Below are positions 44,089-56,062 of a DNA stretch of 64,000 nucleotides, in pieces. The first letter of the stretch is position 1, and every line of letters begins with the position of its first letter. The position numbers and the translations under genes are program-made. The stretch comes from Sweltsa coloradensis (taxonomy: Eukaryota; Arthropoda; Insecta; Plecoptera; Chloroperlidae): NCBI GenBank assembly GCA_024449915.1, contig JAMZAV010001818.1, positions 17,751 to 81,750 on the forward strand. The letters run 5' to 3'. The notes under the pieces are model-generated. The model had not been told where the DNA came from and made no database searches. It saw nothing but the letters and a program-made list of their open reading frames with translations.

Positions 44089-44366
44089 TTACAATTGCCT
44101 TCATGAAATTCTTGTGTACTGTAAAATGCATGAGAAATTAAATACTTTGTTATGTTTCATTTGAATTTATCTCTGCTTATGTCAAGGTGTTTTAATTTAT
44201 CTGGTAAACTGTTATAAAGTATCACTCCAGCCAGATTCAGTCTATGTTGAGTTTGATGTAAATTAGTGTTAAATCTTGTATTGAGGTTATGTATAAAATT
44301 GTTTTGTGTAAAATAAGAAGAATTATCTTTAACAAACGTAAAAACTTCTATAGAATGTATAATCAA
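44089..44366 (-). pseudogene. LINE reverse transcriptase C-terminal remnant
   Basis: Minus reading IHSIEVFTFVKDNSSYFTQN, then FIHNLNTRFN and LNLAGVILYNSLPDKLKHL, then FK-stop-NITKYLISHAFYSTQEF. The H-NTR ... GI-LYN-LP---K pattern is the well-known C-terminus of jockey/CR1-like RT proteins. One in-frame TGA (44155-44157 region) and lack of upstream RT make it a relic. It is cut on the left by the H1-A terminus. Confidence 0.72.
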
Positions 44367-44635
44367 AGAACAGTTGAAATATGTTTAGCTGTACAAATAG
44401 TTTTCTACAAGATGATCTGTAGATTTTCCTATCTACATCTTTATCTGTTTGACATATTCAGTTGAAGGAGACAATGAATCTAACACCAAAACGTAAAACG
44501 ACAACAAGGCGTGCAACATTTTGGATGAATATGCAAGTAGCAAACTTTATAGCGTCATCAAATTAAAAGAACATCTCACGTCAAAGAAGAAAAAATGCCA
44601 TAATACTAACTTTTACATTTCAAGTTTTACATTAA

Positions 44636-45410
44636 CTAGGAAAACGCTTAAGTCCCGCCGCGTTGTTGGATGAGCGTAATATTGGTGCATTGAGCTGCCA
44701 TTGTGTTATGCGGATTTTCTGTTGTTCTGTGAAAAAATTATTACTAAGTCGAAGATTTTTTTTAAATTAAATTAAATAAAATTAAAAATTTACTTCATTT
44801 TTTTATTAATCGTAATTTTAAAAAAAGAAAAAAATCGTAAAATTGCGATTTTCATAAGAAATAATTATTCGATTGCGCTCAAATTTTACACGAATATATT
44901 AATTCATAAAATTAAGGTTCTGTGAAAAATCATTACAATAGGATAAAGCATGTAGTTGTTATAAGTCAAAGAATTGTTTTAAAAAAGAAAAAAACTGTAA
45001 AATTTCGATTTTCATGAGAAATAGTTTTTCGATTGCGCTCAAATTTCACAAGAATATCTTAATTCATGAAATTAAGGTTCTGTGAAAAAATCATTAAAAT
45101 CGGATTAAGCATGTAGGTGTTATAAGTCGAAGAAATTTTTTAAAAATCGAAAAAAAATCGTAAAATTGCGATTTTTATGAGAAAAAAATTTTCGATTGCG
45201 CTCAAAAACGTGGCAGTTCTAAGTTCAGAGATTTCGAAGGCCTCCATAAAATTTCATCACAATTGGAGTATCGGTTTAGCCGGAATCGTGTTAACAAACA
45301 CACAATAATACAAACAGAAAAAAAAGAAAGAAAAACATTCCGGATTTTTTTCTCCAGTGTAGTGAAATGGAATCTTCGCTTCGCTCGCTACGCTCGCTAC
45401 GCTCATCCAA
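44636..45410 (-). mobile_element. Helentron-like element H1-A, full length
   Basis: Opens CTAGGAAAACGCTTAAG at 44636 and closes GCTACGCTCATCCAA at 45410. Three internal subrepeats end in GATTGCGCTCAAA (44873, 45037 and 45194 areas). The hairpin end is intact except for one extra base in the ATIR neighbour (GTAATATTGG). Confidence 0.85.
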
Positions 45411-46170
45411 TTAACTAACTTCAAAACAATATGGAGCCAAGAAACCGAAAAAATAACTTCTAGGGTTGGAGGTTTGTGCAATTTATCGCCTGTCCGGCAT
45501 CATACTGGCTGGTTCAGACAATAATAAAATAAAATATACCGCGTGACTAAATCGAGTACAGTTTCAAAGTGGAAAGAAATAATACACTAATAAAACCGTC
45601 TTGAACACTTTGTAAAAATAACCACGCAATCGAGGCGAAGAGTAGGAAAATCTTAAGCGTCTCATTAAATAAATTGCGCGCAGCTCCGGGAGCGCGCACA
45701 CAGCTATTGTTACGAACCTGCCACACAATACACACAGACGATTGGTAGAGGCAGGAGGTGGAAGCAATTACTCTATAGGTCGACAAGCGCCACACAAAGA
45801 ACTTGCAGGGGAAAATTTCAAGTACCTCTCTACCGGCTAGGTCTCAAGTGTGTATACTGAATACCGAGCAACAGCCACCACCAAACACCCGCACACACAA
45901 ACACACGGCGAACGAAACGTACTCAGTAGCGAAACATTACCCCACGATGTTGTGTCCATACCTGGGACGAGCGGACTCAACTAAGCACAAAACAACTTTA
46001 CCAACTTAACTAACCTAATAAACCTCGCCACTGAAATTCTAGGCTCAGCATGTTCGTGTCCAATTAGGTGATCACAAAGTTGGTTTCCAAGGAGACAACA
46101 CAAACTTATAGATGCTTACTTATGCCTTTGAGTCACACGTCTTGAGCAGAAATATAAACCAAACCGTAGA
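45411..46170. other. Intron, nothing recognised
   Basis: Mixed composition, with a GC patch near 45675-45700 (CGCGCAGCTCCGGGAGCGCG, a near-palindrome). No exon signal was seen. Confidence 0.45.
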
Positions 46171-46402
46171 TGTTTGAAAAAATGCGATTTTCACAAGGAA
46201 TAATTTTTCGATTGCGCTCAAAAACGTGGCAGTTCTAAGTTCAGAGGTTTCAAAGGCCTCCACAAATTTCATCGCAATTGGAGTATCGGTTTAGCTGGAA
46301 TCGTGTGGACAAACACACAAAAATACAACTAAAACCATTCCGGATTTTTTTTCTCCAGTGTAGTAGAATGGAATCTTCGCTTCACTCGCTACGCTCATCC
46401 AA
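46171..46402 (-). mobile_element. H1-A 5'-end fragment
   Basis: Only the last ~230 bp (element 5' half) is present, ending CTACGCTCATCCAA at 46402. It starts abruptly at AAAATGCGATTTTCAC. Confidence 0.75.
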
Positions 46403-46484
46403 TAACGTTTTCTGGAAGGCATCCAAATAAAGGTTCTAATCTTTAACAGGCAATATAATAAACAAAACCCCATAGGAAATAACT

Positions 46485-46740
46485 GCTATCCAACTAGTAT
46501 CCTAGGTAATAAAATGCAATCCAACCCAGTATCCACCGAAAAAGTTTATGTAATTCTGATACATCGCGTATCCATCAACCATCCAACTGCTATCCACATG
46601 GTATCCATGAACTATCCAACTGATATCCACAAGGATAGCAGTTGGATACATCTTTCGTAACTATCCAACTGCTATTCAACTCGTATCCACTATATATCCA
46701 ATTGATATCCATTCGGATACAACTTGGATGGCGATGGATA
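46485..46740. repeat. Degenerate tandem repeat around TATCCAACTG
   Basis: Many imperfect repeats of CTATCCAACTGCTATCCA with spacing of 20-40 bp, including one inverted stretch (GGATAGCAGTTGGATAC at 46633-46649). It merges into the LINE-like tail that follows. Confidence 0.65.
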
Positions 46741-47063
46741 CTAGGATTTTTTTTATTTTTTTTTCTCTTTCTAGTTTTCTATTTTTCTTCTTCTTTTTTT
46801 TCCTTTTCTTTTCATTCCCCACCCATTTTTATATTTGATTCATTAAATAAATACATGTTTTATCATTTTTATTTGTTAACAAAATTGTTGTGTTTAAATG
46901 CATTGTTGTTGTAATGCTAATATTTCAAATATGTACTTAAATGTAGTTTATTGTAGTTTCTGCATCTATGTAATTAGATTTATTTAGTTGTCCTCCATTG
47001 TAAATCAGTTTTTATAACTGAATAGGATAGACGTTAAATAAATAATAAATAAATAAATAAAGA
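46741..47063 (+). mobile_element. Non-LTR retrotransposon 3' end (family J)
   Basis: Pyrimidine-rich start, then TTGATTCATTAAATAAATAC, TGCATTGTTGTTGTAATG and ACTGAATAGGATAGACG, and a (TAAA)n tail. Collinear with 6735-7012. Confidence 0.6.
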
Positions 47064-47394
47064 TGCGTCAATTTCCTGTCAAGAACTGTGCCTAATTTAC
47101 TTAAATACCATATATGGTTCAAAAGTTGTGATTAATGTACCTATAGGCCAATGAATGAAAACAATTTACAAAAATGCGATCAATTTTGAACCTTCATGCC
47201 TTCCCAGTAAACACACTATTTTAACTAGGCCTAATTGGTGCCGGTTTGTTACCACTATAATGCCAGTTTACTGGCGTGTGCCGGTTCACGTGTTTTCATG
47301 ATTGCCGTCTCGTCACCGAACCGCTATCTGCATTTTCCCCTTGCTTTGCATGTGTTATTGTATTAATAACCGGCACCAGATTGTTACCGATCCG
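47064..47394. other. Intron, nothing recognised
   Basis: No repeat family or exon signal. The word GGTGCCGGTT / CCGGCACC recurs, inverted, at 47240 and 47371. Confidence 0.4.
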
Positions 47395-47745
47395 GCAGCT
47401 GAGCTCATGTACCCTTCTACATTTGCGCATTCTTAATTCATAAACGTATACACTGGCCGTAACAACATCCTTGAAAAGCTTGGCAAAATAAAATTTGCAT
47501 TACGTTTAAATTAATTGGCAACATAGAATTTGCATGAACTCTAAACGTTTAATTTATTGTTGCAAATTCTATTTTGCCAAGCTTTTCAAGGATGTAGTTA
47601 CGGAGCAGTGTATACGTTTATGAATTAAGAATGCGCAAATGTAGAAGGGTACATGAGCTTGGCCCTTCTTTCTGATATTATTACATTTGAGCGTGTAAGG
47701 TTTGGCTGTATTTTTACAAGTTTTTTATATGCGTGGGTACACTCA
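47395..47745. mobile_element. Foldback family G, complete copy
   Basis: CTCATGTACCCTTCTACATT, GCGCATTCTTAATTCATAAA and ATCCTTGAAAAGCTTGGCA on the left, inverted on the right (TTGCCAAGCTTTTCAAGGAT, TTTATGAATTAAGAATGCGC, AAGGGTACATGAGC). The outer right end TGTAAGGTTTGGCTGTATTT has no left partner, so the left end is truncated. Confidence 0.75.
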
Positions 47746-47954
47746 AACTCAAACTATTTCCAGAAGAAATACAATATAACACAGGAAATTCGAAAATAGC
47801 TTATTACGTATTGCAAAATCACACTGTCCCAAAGTACACCTCATTGTGAATGAGCAAAATACGTCCGAGACGTAAGACTGCGAGTACGTCCGATCAAAAA
47901 CAAGGACGCCCCCATATACAACACTTCGAAATTGTTATAAATTCTATTTCATAT

Positions 47955-48775
47955 TTGGATGAGCGAAGCGAAGACTTCAATTTCACCGACCCCCAAAAAA
48001 ATTTAGCTCGGTTGTTTATTTGTTTTTTTGGTTGTTTGTTTTTCTGTCTGTTTGTTCGCTCTCTACCGGGCAAACGGCATATGCGATCTTGATGAAAATT
48101 GGAGGGGACCTTCGTTTTCTCTTAACTTACTTTCTTACTTGCTACGTTTTTGGGTACAATCGAAGAAATATTTCTCATGAATATCGTACTTTTACGATTT
48201 TTTTCGATTTTTAGTGCGATATTTTCGTGACATTTGGGCCGATTATGATCAAACGGGTGGGGCTAGAACGTTCATATTTCACATGCACATTAAGGTAACG
48301 GTGATGTATTTACGTTTGAAAGAAAAAGTTGAAAAAGTTAGCCAGAATCTGTAGAAATAAAGGTTTAAATTTCAGTTTTTTGAGGTGTTAAATTTTAAAA
48401 CCTTTAATTATTTCTATAGATTCTGGCTAACTTTTTCTACTTTTTCTTTCAAAAGTCAATACATCACCCTTACATTAATGTCCATGTAAAATATGAACGT
48501 TGTAGCCCCACCCGTTTGGTCAGAATCCGCCCAAATAGCACGAAAATATAGATAGATTTTAGACCTTTCTCACAGCCTTGTATGAAAACTTCACAGGAGA
48601 TTTTATACCTTACTCACAGCCTTGTTACAAACAATCAAAGATCCAACAGACCTAATGATTGCTTTGTATGGGCCGTGTTAATATGTTGTTATTATTTTAA
48701 ATTAATATTAACATTTTATTATTAAAAAGCTCATCCATCAACGCGACTAAAAAAAGCGTTTGCGAAGCTTCCTAG
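47955..48775 (+). mobile_element. Helentron-like H1-B with internal inverted duplication
   Basis: 5' motif TTGGATGAGCG at 47955. The H1-B body runs to about 48390. A ~165-bp inverted copy of its own middle follows (48395-48555: GATTCTGGCTAACTTTTTCT ... CACCCGTTTGGTCAGAATC), then ~165 bp of unique-looking sequence and the variant 3' end (GCTCATCCATCAACGCGACT, GCGAAGCTTCCTAG) at 48775. Confidence 0.8.
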
Positions 48776-50040
48776 TGATAAATAATAATATTACCATCCC
48801 ATACAAGTTAATTTTTATCTAAAATAACACACAAATGAATACATTTTCAGAAACAGCTGTATGGGGATAAATCAGCAAAAGCTTGTTGATGAGATCGAGT
48901 CACCGGGGCGACCATATTTAATTCATGCCGCCTATTAAACCAGCTTGAGTGAACCACGGCTAATGAGGTCCCCGGTGAGCTACAGCGTCGTAGAGTTCTG
49001 ACACGACACAACATGTGAGCTGGTCGCAACCGTCTTCCGAGGACACAGCTTTGCATAGATGCCCCTCGTTATTAATACAGGTATTTCATTTCAAGTCTGT
49101 ACCACGCACTAGAAGGACGCCAGAGGAATGTGACTCGTTGAACCACGACTTCTGTTCAAGCCGTAAAACAAATTACACGACGAAGTAGACTACATTAAGC
49201 ATGTCACGTAGGAGGGTCGTAATTTCATTGGAGTTTCCGTCCGAGTAGGGGGATGGAAGACGTCTACGGTGACGACCGCAATTGAAGAAAATCCACACAT
49301 TTTCCGGGAGACGTAATTGAAATACTTGTGTTAGTTTTGTCAAAAGACCCATCCGAACCTTCACATCTCCCGGTTGAGGCCACAAGTGAACGTTTCCTAG
49401 GTAAATGATTGCTTTACGCGAACCCTATACCGTCTTTGCCATGCCTGTAGTATCCTAATTTATAAAATTGTCTGCTAAACAAGTTGCTGGGTAACACCAA
49501 CTTTTTCAAAGAAGTTAAGTCAGGAACCAACTTGTTCGGCACGGCAAGTTGTAACTCACTTTACGTGCGGCAAGATGGCACTGGCAGAGAAGCAAGTCTG
49601 CACGGCCCTCGGGGCCAAAGCGTTCGAAAACACTAGGGACTAAAACGTATAACGTTGTTTGCTGAAAATAGGTTTCATAATTTAGAAAAAAAAAATCGAG
49701 TTATTTAATCTTCCACATGTTTAAAATATTTTCGTTTACGAAACTACCTCGAATAAATAACTTGCTTTATTTTCAGAACTCATACCGCTAACGTGTTAAA
49801 TATAACGACGCACAAACTTGACGATGAATCAGGGCTAGGCCTCCCTGAGAATGCTCGAGTGCAGCCGTGAAATCACGAGATCAAAACGTCGAGGTCCTAG
49901 ACCTGCATACAAACATGGAGATCCATATGGAGTATTGCTTTTTATAAGTTATTATAATGATGGCAACATGATCGACAAAATATTGAACTTGCTTATATTT
50001 ATCAAGAATTTATTCTGGTTTTGAATTATTGGGATTATTC
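48776..50040. other. Intron, moderately GC-rich, nothing recognised
   Basis: 48880-49400 is GC-richer than average and has a 70-codon minus ORF (49173-49385) whose sequence I do not recognise and which lacks convincing splice sites. The rest is AT-rich. Confidence 0.4.
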
Positions 50041-50340
50041 GTGTATTTATTTATTAATGAACCAATTCAGAACAGAGCAAGCTACACTAGCGTAATGTAA
50101 GCATTAGCGGATAATAAATTAAATATCAGGTAACAAAATACATAACATACAAAATACACATTTTAATGGGAAGGTAAATAATAAACATGTAGGTTTGCAT
50201 AGAATTATTCAAAGAGAGAACATTATATCACTTAATCAATTTATAACCAGAATGTTAAATTATCATGATAGTGTCATTATATAAGAGCACATTTACATAA
50301 CTGTTTGGAAGGATGTCTAAGCCATTGCAAGGTTAAGCTG
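50041..50340 (-). mobile_element. Possible LINE 3' UTR and tail (antisense)
   Basis: On the minus strand the sequence ends TTCATTAATAAATAAATACA, a polyadenylation-like signal with a (TAAA)n-type tail. The ~290 bp upstream is AT-rich non-coding. No RT frame. Weak. Confidence 0.3.
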
Positions 50341-50409
50341 TTATCATAATGTACAAGGAACGTATTCCAGTACTTCTGTCAAAACATTGTGCAAACATAC
50401 ACACGTTGC

Positions 50410-50550
50410 ACAGAAAATTTAATCGCAATTGCAGTATCGGTTTAGCCGGAATCGTGTTAACAGACAGACAAAAATACAAAAAAACATTCCGGATTTTTTT
50501 CTCCAGTGTAGTAAAATGGAATCTTCACTTCGCTCGTTACGCTAATCCAA
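50410..50550 (-). mobile_element. H1-A 5'-end fragment
   Basis: CGGTTTAGCCGGAATCGTGT to GTTACGCTAATCCAA. Only the 5'-most ~140 bp of the element is present, next to the H3 3' end. Confidence 0.72.
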
Positions 50551-50559
50551 AAATAATAA

Positions 50560-51557
50560 CTAGGAAACGCTCAGTTGGACGCGTTGATAAGCGAGCACGT
50601 GCTATAGCTAGACCCACATTGCACATTTTTTTAAATTTTAAAATCTACGACGTTCGCGTTTCCAGTATTATTTATTATTGCCAAGGTAGTTGGGTAAACC
50701 CGTGTTTAAATCTTTACTTTAAAATCCACCGCCATCTAGAGGACCTTGACTCCCTGGGAAAACTTTTTAAACTCTTTGTTGACAATTAATAGACTGCTTC
50801 CTCGAAAGTATTTTGATTACTTCTAGGTGGCAGTGCATTAGAAACTTCGCGCGTCTTTTCGTTGCCATGGCAACGTTACTTTTGTTATAATGAAATTTCC
50901 ATCTACACTACTTATCGGATCAAAATAAAATTAACATATTCGTGACCGGACGGACATTCTAAATGATTTGGCTATCTCAGATTTTGTCGCCGTTGAGTTT
51001 GAAAAAAAACTTTCGATTAACTTTAATGTAACTTTTTAACTTTTTGAACGATTTTGCCACAAAACTAATGGCATTCAATCGAGAACAAAGCTTGCGGATG
51101 GTGAAAATTTCAACTCGATCCGAGCCTCCGTTCGACCGCTATCATGAGCCAAAAAGCTGCACGACTTTCCGTTGCCATGGTAACCGTACTTTGTTATAAT
51201 GTAATTTCCATCTACACTACTTATCGGATCAAAATAAAATTAACATATTCGTGACCGGACGGACATTCTAAATGATTTGGCCATCTCAGATTTTGTCGCC
51301 GTTAAGTTTGAAAAAAAAACTTTCGATTAACTTTAATGTAACTTTTTAACTTTTTGAACGATTTTGCCACAAAACTAATGGCATTCAATCGAGAACAAAG
51401 CTTGCGGATGGTGAAAATTTCAACTCGATCCGAGCCTCCGTTCGAACGTTATCGCGAGACATACAAACAAAAAAAAACAAACAAACAAAAAAAAACAAAA
51501 CCAGTGACTATTTTTTCCGGCAGAGTCAAATGGAAACGCTCGCTTCGCTCGCTTAAA
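50560..51557 (-). mobile_element. Helentron-like element H3, full length
   Basis: As an element (minus), the 5' end TTTAAGCGAGCGAAGCGAGC starts at 51557. The 3' end shows GTGCTCGCTTATCAACGCG, loop TCCAACTGA and GCGTTTCCTAG at 50560. The 5' motif TTAAGCGAGC is matched inverted by GCTCGCTTA before the hairpin. The body contains a ~290-bp direct duplication (50862-51145 and 51155-51450, starting TTCGTTGCCATGGCAACG / TTCCGTTGCCATGGTAACCG). No ORF is protein-like. Confidence 0.8.
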
Positions 51558-51571
51558 AATAAAATACAAGG

Positions 51572-51781
51572 AAGCTTCGCAAACGCTTTTTCAGGCGCGT
51601 TGTTGGATGAGCGTAATTTTTTAAAAACGAAAAAAGGCGTAAAATAGAGATTTTCTTGAGAATTTTTTTTCGATTACGGTCAAATTTCACACGAATATAT
51701 AAATTCATAAAATTATGGTTCTGTGAAAAAATCATTACAATCGGATAAAGCATGTTAGGTTTTATAAGCCGAAAAAATTAA
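51572..51781 (-). mobile_element. H1-A 3'-end fragment, variant terminus
   Basis: GGAAGCTTCGCAAACGC, then GCGCGTTGTTGGATGAGCGT, the inverted variant 3' end, followed by ~150 bp of the H1-A subrepeat. The terminal CTAG is CAAGG here, so it is mutated. Confidence 0.65.
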
Positions 51782-51859
51782 CTGAAAACGCTCAGTTGAT
51801 CGTTATAATGGAGATTTTCTAGACAATTTACATTTCTAAAAAAACGTGATTTTATTTCG

Positions 51860-52380
51860 AGTTACAAGGCCTCCATAAATTTATTTGCCAAGGTATTTGG
51901 GTAACCCCGGAAAACTTGTTTTAAACAAAACAACAAAAAAACTCCAAAAACTTTTAAATTTTGTTGACATGTATAGACTGCTTTCTCGAAAGTATTTTGA
52001 TTCTCTGGTGGCGTTTTGAAACTTCGCGCGTCTTTTCTTGCCATGAACTTAACATTTGCTTTAATGTAATTTGATACTAATACATGGGTACAAAATAAAT
52101 TAGTTTCGTGACGGACAGACCTTGTCTGATTTGGCTGTGTCGATTTTGTCGGCGGTGAGTTTGAAAAAATTGTTACTTTTAATGTAGGCTTTTTACTTTG
52201 GACATTTTGCCACAACTAATGCTTCCGAGGAAAAGCTTGCGGATGTGAAATTTCAACTCGACCAGCCCCTTTGAGTTTCGGAGACATACAAAAAAAAAAC
52301 AAGAAACGAAACAAAACAAAAACAAAACAAAGTGATAATTTTTCCAGAGTCAAATGGAAACCTCGCTTCGCTCGCTTAAA
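51860..52380 (-). mobile_element. H3 fragment, decayed
   Basis: Parallels the H3 body with many deletions (GCCAAGGTATTTGGGTAACC, GAAACTTCGCGCGTCTTTTC, GGAAAAGCTTGCGGATG) and ends CTTCGCTCGCTTAAA at 52380, the H3 5' motif. It appears older than 50560-51557. Confidence 0.68.
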
Positions 52381-52624
52381 AATCGGGGAAAAAAAACGTA
52401 AAATTGCGATTTCATGAGAAATAATTTTTTAGATGCGCTAAAAAACGTGGCACTCTTTGTTCAGAGATTACGAAGGCCTCATAAAATTTCATCGCAATCG
52501 GAGTATCGGTTTAGCCGGAATCGTGTTAACAGACAGTAAAAAAAAACAAAGAAAAAAAACAAAAACATTCACGATATTTTTCTCTAGTGTAGTGAAATGG
52601 AATCTTCGCTATACGCTCATTCAA
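52381..52624 (-). mobile_element. H1-A 5'-end fragment
   Basis: AAATTGCGATTTCATGAG through CGGTTTAGCCGGAATCGTGT to TACGCTCATTCAA at 52624. The 5' motif is mutated (TTGAATGAGCG). Confidence 0.7.
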
Positions 52625-53620
52625 AAATGTACATAATAGTTACCTAAATAAAATGCTTTATCGGCATTTGGATGACTATAATAAAAATGGGGTACTTAGT
52701 AAATGTTTGCGTGTTGGTGGAGGCGCCGGGTTGTTGCGTGTGGCCGTGTGGGTGGCTCGCGGGGGGTGGGGACGTGGAAGGTGTTTCTCAAGGATGTAGA
52801 CTATCTCGTTCGGACTTCGCTTTGACTCTGGACTAGGTGTAGCGTCGGGACGACGAGGGAGATAGGACCTAGGTAAGTTCAAGATCTCGAAGTTCAAGCA
52901 AATCGAAGTTCATTGAAGTTAACGTATCACGAAGTTCACGTATCTCGAAGTCCAAGCAACTCAAAGTTCAAAGGATAGTGATGTGAAGGTTTTAAGGTAT
53001 TGTAAAAAATGATAACAAGTGACATAGATTTAACTTAGGTATAAGGTGTAGGCCTATTGACAGAAAGTTTACAGAGACGAGGATCGAACTGTCTTAGAGG
53101 CAGGCATAACCGAACCAATAGAGACAGGGAGTTGTGTGAGTGGTTGACATAATCGAACCACTAGCTTAGCCCTCCGAGGAGCGTTCCTTATATACCCCCT
53201 GTGGCGTGACCCAATAAGTAACACATGTTTACCCGCGAAGTAGAGCTGGTAACGAGACGTTGTCCAGAAGGGAGGGAAAACAAATTGCCCGCGAGAGTTT
53301 GAAATGAAAGGCAATTGAATACCAAACTACCAAACAATATAATAATAATAACTCAATATAAGTGTCTTTGTCTTGAAGTAAGTATTAATATTGTATGCTT
53401 TATATTGTTCTCATGGCACACGCAAAATGAAAATATATAACTGTATTTATTTACATATAGCGGAAGGTGGGGTAGCAACAAGAGTTATTATTGATGTTTG
53501 GCGCAATGATAAGTTCTGTAAAAGCTGTTTTTAGATTGAGAATATTCTAAAATTACGTTTCTGACATGATCGGCAGCACAGTATGACTGTAACCATATTG
53601 CATTAGAGTATTGAGCTCCG
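52625..53620. other. Intron with short ~18-bp repeats, otherwise nothing
   Basis: 52874-52975 is a degenerate tandem of CGAAGTTCA-containing ~16-20-bp units. 52714-52731 carries TTGGTGGAGGCGCCGGGT, a version of the word seen in two satellites. A 73-codon minus ORF (52676-52897), Pro/Arg-rich, is unrecognised. Confidence 0.45.
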
Positions 53621-54247
53621 TTAAGGGGGTATTCACCCGCTAAACTCGAAAAATGTATTTCATTCGGGCTAACTAGTTGTGAATTTAGAAATAAACAGAA
53701 ACATTATTGGGTCCACCATGACCGGGAATAACTTGTCGAACTTGGTATTTTTCGAGCTAGGTCCCATTGTTAAAAATTTCCCATAAGAACTAACATGGGG
53801 ACGATCTTTAGGCCCCGTGACCTTGGATGATTTTGATCCCAAAAAATATTGGCCATTATTGACGTACACAGCATTTACTGTAAATCCTCTATATTTTGTT
53901 TTGTAATTTGGGCAAGTGGTTCGGTCAAAATATGCTTATTACCAAGAATGGGTGTCATTTTGGAATGCATATTTTTGGGTGTTTATTTGGGCATAGTTTC
54001 AAGACACGATGTTATAAAGGGCTATTTTAGATTGGTACGATGCTCTAGTATTTATGTGGAACAAAAAAGAAGCATATTAAAGTCGAGTTAAGAAATTTCC
54101 CAAAACGCCAATTTTCACAAATTTATGGATTAAAAAAATAAAAAAATTGTGTAAAATCACGGTTACAATAGTTTTATTAAGTGTAGTTTTATGCTCTAGA
54201 TTATGTGTTTAAAAAATATTGGGGGTAATAGGCAATAGCCCCTTTAA
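53621..54247 (+). mobile_element. TTAA-flanked transposon, family E
   Basis: Left border TTAAGGGGGTATTCACCCGC at 53621, right border GGCAATAGCCCCT-TTAA at 54247. Terminal inverted repeats are short (A)GGGG.TATT. The interior matches 29000-29650 inverted (CTAGGTCCCATTGTTAAAAA, GGACGATCTTTAGGCCCCGT). It is 627 bp with no transposase. Confidence 0.82.
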
Positions 54248-55283
54248 ATTTGCTTGCTCATGTAGCATAAGCGGTTTGACCATAATATATTATATATCTC
54301 TTAGAAAAAGCTTTTTGTTTTCTGTTGGTTCCAGCCTCAAGGTTATGTGGGAAGTACAAATAAAAAGTGAGACATCGATATAGAATCAAGATCATGCACC
54401 TACCAGAACGTTGTATTGTACCACATCGCCAGTATTAGGTTACGGTAAATAATAACAAATAACTTATATTAGTCACGCCATTCTGCTCTCAGAATACGCG
54501 TAGTAGGGTATAATATGTATTAGGGAAATCTAATACACGTTCAAAATAGCTCTCCAAGAGAGACTTAGTTTATCCTTCACTCCAACATTCCACGATATAG
54601 AGATTCAACTTTGTACAAAGGCTTCTCAATTCTCTGCTTCATTTGCACTTATATTAATTTGTCCCCATGAGACGCGGACGGGCTCAGAAAGTTCAAAAGC
54701 GCATTACATCAAAACATTTTACGATAATGAAAGGTAGCGTCTGTAGTTTGAAACGCTACCACCAGATGGAGTCATGCTCGAGATAATGGCGGCTGGTTCT
54801 GACGGCAACACTGTTCCCTGATGGCTTCGAGCTATGCCAGGGACATCAAACGGATGCAATTTATATAATTATCAGTATTGGATTGTGGCAGATTGTGCGC
54901 GGCAAATATAGCACGCAATTCTCAGAGCTATACGTGAAATATGATGATGATGTGCATGTACGTGATTTACACACTCCTCTATTGCAATATGTTTATAATA
55001 TGAGCCTCGGTTTGTACGTGTTGGCTAATTGAGTGGCACTTAATCACAACACTCGAAAAGAAAGATAAGAAAAGAGTCCGGGTGCGAGTGTAGCCCGTTC
55101 GATTCGATTGAGAGACAGTTTCAGTGTTTCGACGGCCACGTGAACAACCCAATAAGATTAGAAGAGAAACACTATTTCCTACGTGTTCACGTCGCAACAT
55201 TTAAACCGGGTTAAGGAACTTCGGTAGTTATTGGGCGAGAGTAATGAAGTATAGTAGGTAGGCTAGAAGATATCTCATTTCTC
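54248..55283. other. Intron; CpG-richer 54660-55150, nothing recognised
   Basis: No family member or exon. A polypurine stretch at about 55050-55075 (CGAAAAGAAAGATAAGAAAAG). Confidence 0.4.
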
Positions 55284-56062
55284 ACTAGGAAAACGCTTAA
55301 GACCCGCCGCCTTGTTGGATGAGCGTAATTGGTGCATTGAGCTGCCATGTGTTATGCGGATTTTCTGTTGTTCTGTGAAAAAATTATTATTAAGTCGAAG
55401 AATTTTTTTAAATTAAATTAAATTAAATAAAAAATAAACTTAATTTTGTAATTTTTTTATAAATCGTAATTTTTTTAAAAAGAAAAAAATCGTCAAATTG
55501 CGATTTTCATAAGAAATAATTATTCAATTGCTCTCAAATTTTACAAGAATACATTAATTCATAAAATTAAGGTTCTGTGAAAAAATCATTACAATAGGAT
55601 AAAGTATGTAGGTGTTATAAGTCAAAGAATTGTTTTAAAAAATTAAAAAAACTGTAAAATTTCGATTTCATTTTCATGAGAAATAATTTTTCGATTGCGC
55701 TCAAATTTCACACGAATATCTTAATTCATAAAATTAAGGTTCTGTGAAAAAAATCATTAAAATCGGATAAAGCATGTAGGTGTTATAAGCTGAAGAAATT
55801 TTTTAAAAATAGAAAAAAATCGTAAAATTGCGATTTTAATGAGAAATAATTTTTCGATTGCGCTCAAAAACGTGGCAGTTCTAAGTTCAGAGATTTCGAA
55901 GGCCTCCATAAAATTTCATCGTTATTGGAGTATTGGTTTAGCCGGTTTCGTGTTAACAAACACACAATAATACAAACAGAAAAAAAGAAAGAAAAACATT
56001 CCGGATTTTTTTCTCCAGTGTAGTGAAATGGAATCTTCGCTTCGCTCGCTACGCTCATCCAA
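55284..56062 (-). mobile_element. Helentron-like element H1-A, full length
   Basis: Opens CTAGGAAAACGCTTAAG at 55284 and closes GCTACGCTCATCCAA at 56062. Closely parallels 44636-45410, including the AAACTGTAAAATTTCGATTT variant subrepeat, so the two are recent sisters. One hairpin change: CCGCCTTGTTGG for CCGCGTTGTTGG. Confidence 0.85.

Noticed and set aside
49173..49385. Upstream Nbea exon
   Set aside because: The 70-codon minus ORF does not resemble neurobeachin and lacks suitable splice borders.
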